DNA from: Candidatus Rokubacteria bacterium 13_1_40CM_69_27
GTDB lineage: Bacteria; Methylomirabilota; Methylomirabilia; Rokubacteriales; CSP1-6
Direction: 5' to 3'
Assembly: GCA_001917535.1 (NCBI GenBank)
Contig: MNEF01000044.1
Span: 1-50,014 of the forward strand
DNA: 50,014 nt
The notes under the pieces are model-generated. The model searched no databases. It was not told where the DNA came from and saw only the letters and a list, made by a program, of their open reading frames with translations. Each line of letters begins with the position of its first letter. Position 1 is the first letter of the stretch. A program made the position numbers and the translations under genes. Of the stretch, positions 31,001 through 39,213 are shown one piece after another.

Positions 31001-31658
31001 TGTGGCGCTCACCGGGGAGCTCGGGGTCAAGTCGTACCTCGCCCTCTGGACCGCTCATCTCGCCGAGGGGCTGCTGGCCGCGGGACGGCTCGACCAAGCT
31101 CTGGCCACCGCCGAGCACGCGCTCGAGCTGGCGATCGCTCACCGCGAGCGGGGCCATCAGGCGTGGGCCCTCCATGTGCTGGGCGAGATCGCGGCGCACC
31201 CTGAGGCGGTCGACCTCGACCGGGCGGAGACCTCACAGGCGCAGGCGCTCGCCCTGGCCAGGACGCTGGAGATGCGTCCCCTGGTGGGCCGCTGCCATCT
31301 CGCGCTCGGTCAGCTCTATCGGCGGACGGGTAACGCCGTGCGCGCCGAGGAGCACCTGGCGTCCGCCACCGAGCTGTTCTGCGAGATGGGCATGAGTCGG
31401 TGGCTGAAGGAGTCTGAGGACTCGCTCCGAGCGGTGGGACGCTTGTTCATCGTCGCCCGGGATCATCCGGCACTGCACGCCTACCTGGAACAGGCGTTCA
31501 CGGGAGACGAAGCGATTCGGATCGTGCTGGATCGCCGTCGGGGCGAGCGGCGGCAGGTTCCGGATGGACACCTGAGGGAGCGGCGGCTGGCGGAGCGGCG
31601 GATCCGCGCCGATGTGGACGTTCGGCTGCGCGCCCGCGCGCTGGTGGTTCTGGACTAA
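28095..31658 (+). CDS. Zinc-ribbon/class III adenylate cyclase/AAA ATPase/TPR regulator
   Basis: An 1187-residue multidomain signalling protein. Two zinc ribbons (C3/C6/C17/C20 and C28/C31/C42/C45) open it. The class III cyclase domain spans about 78-265, with metal aspartates D86 (VLFADIKGSME) and D130 (QVLGDGIMALFGAP) and the DYTALGQTTHLAARM strand, so it should make cAMP or cGMP. An AAA/NTPase follows with Walker A TGEPGVGKSRLL near 303-316 and Walker B-like LLLVVENLQWVD. The last 450 residues are TPR-like repeats (EYGERCLAIAEATDDETLRA). Such proteins are common in uncultured soil lineages; the input signal is unknown. The stop overlaps the convergent W-rich gene by four bases. Confidence 0.92.
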   Translation: MQCPKCTAPNTPEAVFCDECGSPLEAACATCGDRNRAGAKFCKKCGRPLAAPAPETYTPPHLAEKILTSRSALEGERKQVTVLFADIKGSMELVADRDPEEARALLDPILSGMMEAVHYYEGTVNQVLGDGIMALFGAPLAHEDHAVRACYAALRMQASVQRYGREVLGLAQAPVLIRVGLNSGEVVVRAIGNDLHMDYTALGQTTHLAARMEQMAPPGSVLATASTLNLARGYVQAQPLGPVQVKGLETPVPVYEIIGTTRARSRLQAAGPAGLTPLVGRRDEMARLRAALASARAGRGQVVAVTGEPGVGKSRLLYELAHSPAVDGWSVLESVAVPYGKATAYLPVVDLLRSAFQIDSRDEAATIHEKIAARLSALDTTLGETIPALLSLLDALPEASPFRALDPSERRRQTLVGLKRLMIAETCARPLLLVVENLQWVDSQTRAFLDALVESLPTLPILLLVSYRPEYETGWAGLPQHARLRVDPLASAEARELLRVLMGDDSRLTSLVRALIDRIGGNPFFLEESVRSLAETGVLEGAPGAYRRSDRSPAVEIPATIRAIVASRIDRLAQDDKRLLQAASIIGKDVPLGLLEPIAELPAPALRPTLARLQAAGFLHERGLLPDPEFTFIHALTHEVAYAGVLHERRRVLHAHVAEVIEQRAGDRRADTVERLAYHAFRGEVWEKAVTYSRLAGARAVARAANVEAVACFEQALAALEHLPDSSSAETLAQATDLRLDLRPPLLQLGRLNEVLSRSLEAERLASRLGDDRRLANVYTYLVNYHYLKGEPDLAIEYGERCLAIAEATDDETLRALAGRYMGHISHTLGQYRRAQQIFTENVERLEAAPLAGEAAPPSVSYAASTAWLAFTLAELGEFEFADAYLARAEKAANADGHAYSQAIAWTLTGLVRARQGRFEEALPPLERSLEACRERQLAIWQPIPSSLLGLTLATLGRPDEGLHLLESGVALTGELGVKSYLALWTAHLAEGLLAAGRLDQALATAEHALELAIAHRERGHQAWALHVLGEIAAHPEAVDLDRAETSQAQALALARTLEMRPLVGRCHLALGQLYRRTGNAVRAEEHLASATELFCEMGMSRWLKESEDSLRAVGRLFIVARDHPALHAYLEQAFTGDEAIRIVLDRRRGERRQVPDGHLRERRLAERRIRADVDVRLRARALVVLD

Positions 31659-31993
31659 TCCCAGGCCCAGTGGCCGGGGACCCAGACCCACCCCGCCCAG
31701 CTCCACACCCAGGACCCTGGCATCCAGACCGCCCTCGGGACGACGACCGGCGATTGCGGCACCACGATGACGGCCGGCGGCGCCGCGTGTGGGTGAATGT
31801 GGTTCGGGCTATTCCGCAGACCCCACGCGCGCCAGGGGTCGATGGGTTTCCCGTCGCTCGACCACGCCGGGGCGCCTGCCCCCAGCGTCAGGACCATTGC
31901 GAGAGCGAACGCGGTCGTCAATAGTACAAGCCGCAGGGCCCCCACGGGCCGGGCCCCGCCGGTCTCGGGCGAGACGAAGTGAGTCGTTTTCAT
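31655..31993 (-). CDS. Small secreted Trp-rich protein (YXWGXW-like repeat)
   Basis: A 112-residue exported protein from ATG 31993, preceded by AGGAGG. The N-terminus has a basic stretch and a hydrophobic signal core (LRLVLLTTAFALAMVLTL, then GAGAPAWS). The end is rich in Trp, Pro and Gly: RAVWMPGSWVWSWAGWVWVP GHWAWD (blank inserted), similar to the WxPGxWxW pattern of YXWGXW-repeat proteins of unknown envelope function. Normal codon use and signal peptide make it credible. It is divergent from the UbiD operon. Confidence 0.68.
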   Translation of the reverse strand: MKTTHFVSPETGGARPVGALRLVLLTTAFALAMVLTLGAGAPAWSSDGKPIDPWRAWGLRNSPNHIHPHAAPPAVIVVPQSPVVVPRAVWMPGSWVWSWAGWVWVPGHWAWD

Positions 31994-32009
31994 CCCCTAC
32001 CTCCTGGCC

Positions 32010-32015
32010 TACAAT
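32010..32015 (+). promoter_or_regulatory. Candidate -10 element upstream of the UbiD/TAXI operon
   Basis: TACAAT lies about 80 bases before ATG 32097; a second AT-rich candidate, TATTTA, lies at 32062-32067. A GGAGGA ribosome-binding site (32085-32090) precedes the start codon. I cannot tell which hexamer is used. Confidence 0.3.
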
Positions 32016-32096
32016 GGCGCTTCCTGACCTACACAGAGTGAGACGTGTCGGACGCGGTCGATATTTAGCGGCCGGGCGTTGGTTGGAGGAGACGTG

Positions 32097-33632
32097 ATGG
32101 AAGAGATGGCGGTGGGGCCGGTGACCACGCGGCGCGCCGCAGGCCCGACGACGGCAGCGCTGGCGCCGCGCGACCTGCGCGAGTGGATCGCCGCGGTGGA
32201 CAAGATCGGCCAGCTCAAGAGAATCACTGAAGAGGTGAGCCGCAACGAGGAGATGGGGGCCATCACCTACATGGCCCACCAGGAGATCGGCGCCCCGGCG
32301 CTGCTGTTCGAGCGGATCAAGGAGTCGCCGAAGGGCTTCCGCGCGCTGTGGAACCCGATCGGCTCCAGCGTCGATCGCTTCGCGCTGGCGATGGGCGAGC
32401 CGCCGGGGCTCAGCGTGATGGAGCTGATCCAGCGCTGCAAGCTCAAGTTCGCCAGCCCGATCCCGCCCGTCGTCGTCGAGGGCGACGGCGCCTGCGTCAA
32501 CGAGAACCACCTGCGTGACGACAAGGTGGACATCCGCGCGTTCCCGGCCGCGCGCCACTGGGCGGGCGACGGCGGCGAGTACATCGGCACCTGCGACGCC
32601 GTCATCACCCGCGACCCCGACGGCGGCTGGCTGAACGTCGGCACCTATCGCCAGATGGTGCAGGGCAAGAACCAGGTCGGGCTCTACCTGTCGCCGGGCA
32701 AGGACGCGCGGCTGCACATTGAGCGCTACTGGAGCCGCAACGAGCCGTGCGAGGTGGTGATGTGCTGGGGGATCGACCCCGCCATGTTCATCGCCGCTTC
32801 CCAGACCTTCCCCAAGACGGTCTCGGAGCTGGACTACATCGGGGGCATCATGGGGCGGCCGGTGGAGCTGGTGAAGGGCGAGGCCACGAGCCTCTACTAC
32901 CCCGCGCGCGCGGAGATCGTGGCCGAGGGGGTCCTCCCGCCGAACTCCCAGAAGCTCGAGGGTCCGTTCGGCGAGTTCACCGGTTACTACGGGCGACCGG
33001 AGGACTACGCGTTTCTCGTGGAGATCGAGGCGGTGCACTACCGCGACAACCCCATTCTGACCCACGCGCTCATGGCCGACTATCCAGCCAACGAGTGCGC
33101 GCTCCTCTACGCGGTGGCCCGCTCGGCGCGCATCTGGAGCGACCTCGACAAGCTCGGCGTCCCCGGCATCAAGGGCGTGTACGCGCACCCGGCGGCGGCC
33201 GGCGGGTTCGGCATGACCGTGGTGTCGCTGGAACAGCGCTACGCGGGCCACGCGCCCCAGGCTCTGGCGGTCGCGGCCCAGTGTCCCGGCGGCGCGTACT
33301 TCGCGAAGTGGATCATCGCGGTGGACGAGGACGTGGATCCCTCGAACACGAACCAGGTGATCTGGGCGATGGCCACGCGGTGCAATCCGATCGAGGACAT
33401 CGATATTTTGCGCCAGACGTGGTCCACGTGGCTGGACCCCGCGCAGAACCCGCCCGAGGAGCGGCCGTACGGGTCGAAGGCCCTGGTCAACGCGTGCATG
33501 GAGCACCGCTACCTCAAGCAGTTCTCCAAGCGCACCAAGGTCCGGCGGGCGGTCTACGAGAAAGTGGCGGCTCAGTGGGCCAGCCTGGGCTTCAAGGGCC
33601 TGCCACCCAAGCTATGGGCGCTCGAAGACTGA
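32097..33632 (+). CDS. UbiD family decarboxylase, paralogue 1
   Basis: A 511-residue prenylated-FMN-dependent (de)carboxylase, the family that removes CO2 from aromatic or alpha,beta-unsaturated acids. Catalytic residues corresponding to fungal Fdc1 N168, R173, E277 and E282 are visible as N180 and R185 in LNVGTYRQMVQG and E288/E293 in KLEGPFGEFTGYYGR. VELVKGEA carries the likely metal-binding Glu. ATG 32097 follows GGAGGA. The 24-residue N-terminal extension before LAPRDLREW is not in paralogue 2. The enzyme needs prFMN made by UbiX, which is not in the window. It leads the operon and probably acts on the acid imported by the TRAP system downstream. Confidence 0.9.
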   Translation: MEEMAVGPVTTRRAAGPTTAALAPRDLREWIAAVDKIGQLKRITEEVSRNEEMGAITYMAHQEIGAPALLFERIKESPKGFRALWNPIGSSVDRFALAMGEPPGLSVMELIQRCKLKFASPIPPVVVEGDGACVNENHLRDDKVDIRAFPAARHWAGDGGEYIGTCDAVITRDPDGGWLNVGTYRQMVQGKNQVGLYLSPGKDARLHIERYWSRNEPCEVVMCWGIDPAMFIAASQTFPKTVSELDYIGGIMGRPVELVKGEATSLYYPARAEIVAEGVLPPNSQKLEGPFGEFTGYYGRPEDYAFLVEIEAVHYRDNPILTHALMADYPANECALLYAVARSARIWSDLDKLGVPGIKGVYAHPAAAGGFGMTVVSLEQRYAGHAPQALAVAAQCPGGAYFAKWIIAVDEDVDPSNTNQVIWAMATRCNPIEDIDILRQTWSTWLDPAQNPPEERPYGSKALVNACMEHRYLKQFSKRTKVRRAVYEKVAAQWASLGFKGLPPKLWALED

Positions 33633-33787
33633 GGGGCGCTCTCGCCGCGATCCTGCTGGTGGCGCTGTACATCGATCCCAGCGTGAGACCCCGCATCCAG
33701 GATCTGGCGACCTTCCAGGAGTTCTTCCACCGGATGGGCTGGGTGAAGCAGACGGTCCCGATGGAGCGGGTGGCGTTCCTCGAGTAG
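33614..33787 (+). CDS. Small ORF between the two UbiD genes
   Basis: A 57-residue ORF whose ATG lies inside the end of the first UbiD gene and which stops 11 bases before the second. It begins MGARRLRGALAAILLVALY, a short membrane anchor or signal, followed by a polar, aromatic stretch (FQEFFHRMGWVKQTVPMERV). No ribosome-binding site is obvious and I do not recognise it. The alternative is a non-coding spacer left by the gene duplication. Confidence 0.42.
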   Translation: MGARRLRGALAAILLVALYIDPSVRPRIQDLATFQEFFHRMGWVKQTVPMERVAFLE

Positions 33788-33798
33788 GTGGGGCGGGC

Positions 33799-35280
33799 AT
33801 GCGTGATCTGAGAGAGTGGCTGGAGCGGGTGGAGCGGCTGGGCATGCTCCACCGCGTCGCCGCCGAAGTCGACCGCGACGAGGAGATGAGCGCGATCACG
33901 TACCTGGCCGGCCAGTCGGTCGACGCCCCCGCGCTGCTCTTCGAGCGGATCAAGGGGTACCCGCGCGGGTTCCGCGCGCTCTGGAACCTGCTCGGCTCCA
34001 GCGTGGCCCGGACGGCGATCGCTCTGGGCGAAGCGCCCGACCTCGGGGTCGTCGACCTCGTCCAGCGCGTGAGGACCAAGCTCGCGCGCTCGATTCCCCC
34101 CGTGCTGATCGACGCCACCGAGGCGCCCGTGAACGCGAACCACATGATGGGCGCCGAGGTCGACCTCGCCCGCTTCCCCGCGCCGCGCCACTGGCCCGGC
34201 GACGGCGGGCGGTACATCGGCACCGCCGACGCCGTCATCACCCGCGATCCCGACGGCGGCTGGCTCAACGTCGGCACCTACCGCCAGATGGTGCAGGGCC
34301 GGGCCCAGGTCGGCCTCTATCTCTCGCCCGGCAAGGACGCGCGGCTGCACATCGAGCGGTACTGGGCCCGCAACGAGCCCTGCGAGGTCGTCGCCGTCTG
34401 GGGCGTCGATCCCGCCATGTTGATGGCCGGCTCCCAGACCTTCCCCAAAAACGTCTCGGAGATCGACTTCATCGGCGGCCTCGTCGGCCATCCCGTCGAG
34501 CTGGTGAAGGGCCAGGTGGTGAGCCTGCCCTATCCGGCCCGCGCCGAGATCGTCATGGAAGGCGTCATTCCCCCGAATTCCCAGAAGCTGGAGGGGCCGT
34601 TCGGCGAGTTCACCGGCTACTACGGCCGGCCCGAGGATCTGGCCTTCCTCGTCGAGGTGAAGGCGATTCACTACCGCGACGATCCGATTCTCACCAACGC
34701 CCTGATGGCGGATTATCCGGCCTCCGAGCAGGGAATGTTCTTCGCGGTGGCGCGCTCGGCGCGCATCTGGACGGACCTCGACCGGCTCGGCGTGCCCGGC
34801 ATCAAGGGCGTGTACGCGCATCCGGCGGCGGCCGGTGGGTTCGGCATGACCGTGGTGTCGCTGGAGCAGCGCTATGCCGGGCACGCGCCCCAGGCTCTGG
34901 CGCTGGCGGCGCAGGTTCCGGGCGGGGCGTACTTCACGAAGTGGATCATCGCGGTAGACGAGGACGTGGATCCCTCGAACATGAACCAGGTGATCTGGGC
35001 GATGGCCACGCGCTGCAACCCGGTGGAGGATCTCGACATCCTGCGCCAGACCTGGTCTACCTGGCTCGATCCCACCCAGAACCCGCCCGAAGAGCGACCG
35101 TACGGCTCCAAGGCCCTGGTCAACGCGTGCATGGAGCACCGCTACCTCAAGCAGTTCTCCAAGCGCACCAAGGTCCGCCGGTCGGTCTACGAGGCGGTCG
35201 CCGCCAAGTGGTCCCGGCTCGGCTTCACGGGCGAGGCGCCGAAGCTCTGGGCCCTCGACGACGAGGAGGTCCACGAATGA
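33799..35280 (+). CDS. UbiD family decarboxylase, paralogue 2
   Basis: A 493-residue paralogue of the preceding UbiD gene. All catalytic residues are kept: N157 and R162 in LNVGTYRQMVQGR, and E265/E270 in KLEGPFGEFTGYYGR. The two proteins are nearly the same over the last third (for example GVYAHPAAAGGFGMTVVSLE) but differ more in the first 100 residues, where substrate contacts may lie. A 68-base stretch is identical at DNA level. The pair may act on different substrates or form a mixed oligomer, which cannot be told from sequence. ATGA overlap with the TAXI gene. Confidence 0.9.
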   Translation: MRDLREWLERVERLGMLHRVAAEVDRDEEMSAITYLAGQSVDAPALLFERIKGYPRGFRALWNLLGSSVARTAIALGEAPDLGVVDLVQRVRTKLARSIPPVLIDATEAPVNANHMMGAEVDLARFPAPRHWPGDGGRYIGTADAVITRDPDGGWLNVGTYRQMVQGRAQVGLYLSPGKDARLHIERYWARNEPCEVVAVWGVDPAMLMAGSQTFPKNVSEIDFIGGLVGHPVELVKGQVVSLPYPARAEIVMEGVIPPNSQKLEGPFGEFTGYYGRPEDLAFLVEVKAIHYRDDPILTNALMADYPASEQGMFFAVARSARIWTDLDRLGVPGIKGVYAHPAAAGGFGMTVVSLEQRYAGHAPQALALAAQVPGGAYFTKWIIAVDEDVDPSNMNQVIWAMATRCNPVEDLDILRQTWSTWLDPTQNPPEERPYGSKALVNACMEHRYLKQFSKRTKVRRSVYEAVAAKWSRLGFTGEAPKLWALDDEEVHE

Positions 35281-36278
35281 TCCACCTTCTCATCCTTGGT
35301 GTCGCGCTGCTCGCCAGGGTCCTCGTCGCGGAGGCACAGCTCCCCAAGCAGGTCACGCTCGCCACCAACCCGCCCGGCACCACGTACTACGCGGTGGCCA
35401 GCGGGCTGGCCAAGGTCGTCAGCGGCGCCGCCGGATTCCAGATGGTCGTCCAGCCCTACACCGGCACCAGCACGATGCTGCCGCTGCTCAACAGCGGCGA
35501 GGTCGACTTCGGCCTCGTCAACGCCGTGGACTTGGGGCTCGCCTACCGCGGCGCCGGCTTCAAGATCGGCGGCCGCAATCCCTACCCCCACGCTCCCAAC
35601 CTGCGATTGGCCATGCGCGGCTCGCCGCTCATGGTGGGACTGCTCGTGCGCAAGGACTCGCCCATCCGGAGCGTGCACGAGATCAAGGGCAAGCGCATGA
35701 CCGGCGAGTACCCGGCCCACCTGGCCGTCTGGTACAACATGTTCGGCCATCTCTCCAGTGCCGGGCTCACCTGGAACGACGTGAAGGTCGTTCCGGTGCC
35801 TGCCGTCAACGACGGCGTGGACGCGCTCGTGCAGGGGCGGGCCGACGTGAGCCAGCACGCCTTCGGCTCGGCCAAGGTCAAGGAGGCCGATTCTGCCGTC
35901 GGCGTGCGCTACCTCTCCATCGACTGCTCACCCCAGGGCGAAAAGCGCCTGCGGACGGCGGTGCCGGGCTACTACCCGCGCTGGGTGAAGGCCGGCGCGG
36001 CGACGGGGGTCGTGGAGGACACGTGCTTCATCGCCTACGACAGCTACCTGGTCGTCGCCAAGAGCCTTCCCGACCCGGTGGTCGAGGCCGGGCTCAAGGC
36101 GCTCTGGGACAACGAGAGCCAGCTCGGGCCCATCCACCCCATGCTCAAGGAGTGGACGCGAGACCGGGCGGTCGGCACCGATGTGACGCTCCCGTATCAC
36201 TCCGCCGCGATCCGCTTCTACAAGGAGCGGGGCGCCTGGACGCCGGAGGCGGATCAGGTGCAGCAGAAGCTCCTGTGA
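35277..36278 (+). CDS. TAXI-type TRAP transporter substrate-binding protein 1
   Basis: A 333-residue periplasmic binding protein that delivers a carboxylate to a TRAP transporter. A signal peptide (MIHLLILGVALLARVLVAEA) is followed by the TAXI N-terminus VTLATNPPGTTYYAVASGLA. Other features are QPYTGTSTMLPLLNSGEVDF, KGKRMTGEYPAHLAVWYNMF and VPVPAVNDGVDALVQGRADV. The start overlaps the UbiD stop by four bases and the end overlaps the next SBP gene by four bases, so expression is coupled. Confidence 0.9.
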   Translation: MIHLLILGVALLARVLVAEAQLPKQVTLATNPPGTTYYAVASGLAKVVSGAAGFQMVVQPYTGTSTMLPLLNSGEVDFGLVNAVDLGLAYRGAGFKIGGRNPYPHAPNLRLAMRGSPLMVGLLVRKDSPIRSVHEIKGKRMTGEYPAHLAVWYNMFGHLSSAGLTWNDVKVVPVPAVNDGVDALVQGRADVSQHAFGSAKVKEADSAVGVRYLSIDCSPQGEKRLRTAVPGYYPRWVKAGAATGVVEDTCFIAYDSYLVVAKSLPDPVVEAGLKALWDNESQLGPIHPMLKEWTRDRAVGTDVTLPYHSAAIRFYKERGAWTPEADQVQQKLL

Positions 36279-37291
36279 CGATTTCCTCGCGCCTGTGCGT
36301 CCTCGCCGTCGCCGCGGCGCTGGCGGGGGCCGCCGGGCCGGCCGCCGCCCAGACGCTGGCGAGCATCGGCACCAACCCGCCCGGGAGCGTTTTCTACGCC
36401 GTGGGCAGCGGGCTCGCCAAGGTGGCGGCGGACGCGGGCACCCTGCGGCTCAACGTACAACCCTACTCCGGCACCAGCACGTTCATCCCGCTGCTGGAGT
36501 CCGGCGAGCTCGAGTTCGGCGTCAACAACGCGGTGGACATGGGTCTGGCCTACCGCGGGCCGAACTTCAAGATCGGCGGCCGGAACCCGTTCCCGCACGC
36601 TCCCGGGCTCCGGGTGGTCATGCGGGGCGCGCCGCTGCTGATCTCGCCGGTCGTCCGGCGCGACTCGCCGATCAAGACCATGTACGACGTCAAGGGCAAG
36701 CGGGTGACCGGCGAGTACCCCGCCAACCTGGCCATCTGGTACAACACCTTCGGCGAGCTGGCCAGCGCCGGCCTGACGTGGAGCGACGTGCGGGTGGTCC
36801 CGGTGCCGTCCCTCAACGACGGCGTCGACGCCCTGATGCAGGGGCGGGCCGACATGACGTCGTACGCCCTGAACGGTGCGAAAGTGCGGGAGGCGGACGC
36901 CGCCGTCGGCGTGCGCCACCTCTCCATCGACTGCTCGCCTGAGGGCGAGCGGCGCTTGCGGGCCGTGCCCGGCTACTATCCGCGCCGGGTGAAGAAGGGC
37001 GAGGCGTTCGCAGTGGTGGAGGACATCTGCGTCGTCGCCTATGACATCTACGTCGTGGCCGGCCACCGCGTCGCCGACGGCGTGGTCGACGGCCTGCTGC
37101 GGGCGGTCTGGGAGCACGGCGACAAGCTGGTCCCGGTGCACCCCATCTTCCGCGAGTGGACGCGGGACCGCCTGGCCAGCGCCGACGTCACGATTCCCTA
37201 TCACCCCACGGCCGTCCGGTTCTTCCGCGAGCGCGGCGTGTGGACGGCCGACATGGAGCAAGCGCAGCAGCGGCTCCTGGCCACCCCTTGA
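36275..37291 (+). CDS. TAXI-type TRAP transporter substrate-binding protein 2
   Basis: A 338-residue tandem paralogue of the previous protein, from GTG 36275 in a GTGA overlap. The signal peptide ends AAGPAAAQ. The mature part has SIGTNPPGSVFYAVGSGLAK, QPYSGTSTFIPLLESGELEF and GYYPRRVKKGEAFAVVED. Ligand-contact positions differ (VNAVDLGLAYRG in copy 1, NNAVDMGLAYRG here). Two binding proteins sharing one permease would broaden substrate range or affinity. Its stop overlaps the TTG of the permease gene. Confidence 0.9.
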   Translation: MTISSRLCVLAVAAALAGAAGPAAAQTLASIGTNPPGSVFYAVGSGLAKVAADAGTLRLNVQPYSGTSTFIPLLESGELEFGVNNAVDMGLAYRGPNFKIGGRNPFPHAPGLRVVMRGAPLLISPVVRRDSPIKTMYDVKGKRVTGEYPANLAIWYNTFGELASAGLTWSDVRVVPVPSLNDGVDALMQGRADMTSYALNGAKVREADAAVGVRHLSIDCSPEGERRLRAVPGYYPRRVKKGEAFAVVEDICVVAYDIYVVAGHRVADGVVDGLLRAVWEHGDKLVPVHPIFREWTRDRLASADVTIPYHPTAVRFFRERGVWTADMEQAQQRLLATP

Positions 37292-39213
37292 CCGAGATCA
37301 TCGCGAGGTTTCGGACGCTCGACGGCCCCGCCCGGACGATCGAGCGCGTCCTCCTCATGGCCCTGACCCTGGTCGGCGCCGTGTGGGCCACGCAGGTCCA
37401 GCACTACCTGCCCTGGGCGTTCTTCAACGAGCAGTACCTCGGCCTCTTCCTGGCGCTGGGGCTCTCCCCCGTGTTCCTCTGCGTGCGCGCCTCGCCGCGG
37501 GCTCCGGTCGACCGCGTGCCGTGGTACGACTGGCTGGCGGCGCTCGGCGCCCTGGTGGTGGGTGGCTACGTGACGATCTTCTATCCGACGATCGCCTACT
37601 CGCTGGGCATCCTGACGTGGGACAAGCTGATCCTGGGCGGCCTGGCGGTCTTCCTCGTGCTGGAGTCCGTTCGGCGGCTGGCCGGCTGGGCGCTGATGTG
37701 GATCGCGCTGGCTTGCATTCTCTACGCGAAGTTCGCCTGGCTCCTGCCCGGCGTCCTCTACGCCAAAGGCTCGATGTGGGGACGGATCGCCGTCTACCTC
37801 TATCTCGACTCCAGCGGGATCTTCGGCGTGCCGCTGGCGGTGACGGCGAGCATCGTCGTCGCCTACATCTTCTTCGGCGCCGCACTGGCGGCGGTCGGCG
37901 GCGACAAGTTCCTCAGCGATCTGGCGCTGGTGGCCATGGGGCGCTATCGCGGCGGCCCCGCCAAGATGGCGGTCGTCTCCTCCAGCCTCTACGGGTTGGT
38001 CTCGGGCAGCGCGGTGGCCAACGTCGTGGTGGATGGCGCCATCACCATCCCCATGATGAAGCGCGCGGGCTATCCGGCGCACCTGGCCGCGGCGATCGAG
38101 GCCGTGTCCTCCAACGGTGGCCAGATCATGCCGCCGGTGATGGGCGCCGCGGCCTTCCTCATCGCCGAGTACCTCTCGATCTCCTACGGCGAGGTGGCGC
38201 TGGCGGCGGCGATTCCGGCGTGCCTCTACTACCTGGCGCTCTTCGTCCAGGTGGACCTGGAGGCGGCCAAGCTCGGCCTGGCCGGGCGCGCGCCGGCGGA
38301 GATTCCCCGGCTGCGCCAGCTGATGCGACGGGGCTGGGTCTTCCTCGTCCCGCTGCTCGTGCTGGTCTACACGCTGATGCTCTCGAACTGGGAGGCGGGC
38401 AAGGCCGGGATGCTGGCGGTCGTCACCACCTTCCTCGTCGGCGCGCTGCAGAAGGAGACACGCCCGAGCTGGCGCGGCATCCTCGACGCCATCGAGAGCA
38501 CGGCCCGGACGATGCTCGACCTCGTGGCCATCACCACGCTGGCCGGCGTCGTGATCGGCTCGCTGCAGCTCTCCGGGTTCACCTCCAAGCTGCCGCTTAT
38601 TCTGGTATCCATGGCGGGGGGCAACGTCTTCCTCCTGCTCGTGCTCACCGCGATCGTCAGCATCATCCTCGGCATGTCGCTGCCGACGACCGTCGTCTAC
38701 ATCACGCTGGCGGTGCTGGTGGGGCCGGCGCTGGGCCAGCTCGGCATCGTGCCGCTGGCCGCCCACCTCTTCCTCTTCTACTTCGGCATGCTCTCGCTCA
38801 TCACGCCTCCGGACTGCCTGGCGACTTACGCGGCGGCGGCCATCGCCAAGTCGGACTTCTGGAGGACGGGCTGGACGGGGATGCGGCTCGGCATCGTCGC
38901 CTACATCGTGCCGTTCGTTTTCGTCTTCCATCCCGCGCTGATCCTGAGGGGCACGCCGGCGGAGATCATCGTCGCCATCCTCACCGCGTCGGCCGGCGTG
39001 ATCCTGCTCGGGATCGGCTGCGCCGGCTACCTCTTCCGCCCGCTCGGCTGGGTCCGGCGGTCGTGGGCGTGTCTGGCCGGGCTCTGCCTCATCTTGCCGC
39101 CGCTGAGCTGGCTGCCGGAGGTCGCCGCCGACGCCGTCGGCCTGGCCCTGGGCGGCCTGCTCGTGGCCATGGAATGGACCGCCACCACCCGACAGGAGAC
39201 GGCACCCGCATGA
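37288..39213 (+). CDS. Fused TRAP transporter permease (TAXI system)
   Basis: A 641-residue inner-membrane protein that combines the small (DctQ-like) and large (DctM-like) TRAP subunits, as usual for TAXI systems; it imports substrate with Na+ or H+. TTG 37288 lies in the previous stop (TTGA). About 17 hydrophobic helices are visible. Conserved large-subunit stretches include SSSLYGLVSGSAVANVVVDG, VSSNGGQIMPPVMGAAAFLI and GMSLPTTVVYITLAVLVGPA. It ends with an ATGA overlap into the amidohydrolase gene. Confidence 0.93.
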   Translation: MTEIIARFRTLDGPARTIERVLLMALTLVGAVWATQVQHYLPWAFFNEQYLGLFLALGLSPVFLCVRASPRAPVDRVPWYDWLAALGALVVGGYVTIFYPTIAYSLGILTWDKLILGGLAVFLVLESVRRLAGWALMWIALACILYAKFAWLLPGVLYAKGSMWGRIAVYLYLDSSGIFGVPLAVTASIVVAYIFFGAALAAVGGDKFLSDLALVAMGRYRGGPAKMAVVSSSLYGLVSGSAVANVVVDGAITIPMMKRAGYPAHLAAAIEAVSSNGGQIMPPVMGAAAFLIAEYLSISYGEVALAAAIPACLYYLALFVQVDLEAAKLGLAGRAPAEIPRLRQLMRRGWVFLVPLLVLVYTLMLSNWEAGKAGMLAVVTTFLVGALQKETRPSWRGILDAIESTARTMLDLVAITTLAGVVIGSLQLSGFTSKLPLILVSMAGGNVFLLLVLTAIVSIILGMSLPTTVVYITLAVLVGPALGQLGIVPLAAHLFLFYFGMLSLITPPDCLATYAAAAIAKSDFWRTGWTGMRLGIVAYIVPFVFVFHPALILRGTPAEIIVAILTASAGVILLGIGCAGYLFRPLGWVRRSWACLAGLCLILPPLSWLPEVAADAVGLALGGLLVAMEWTATTRQETAPA

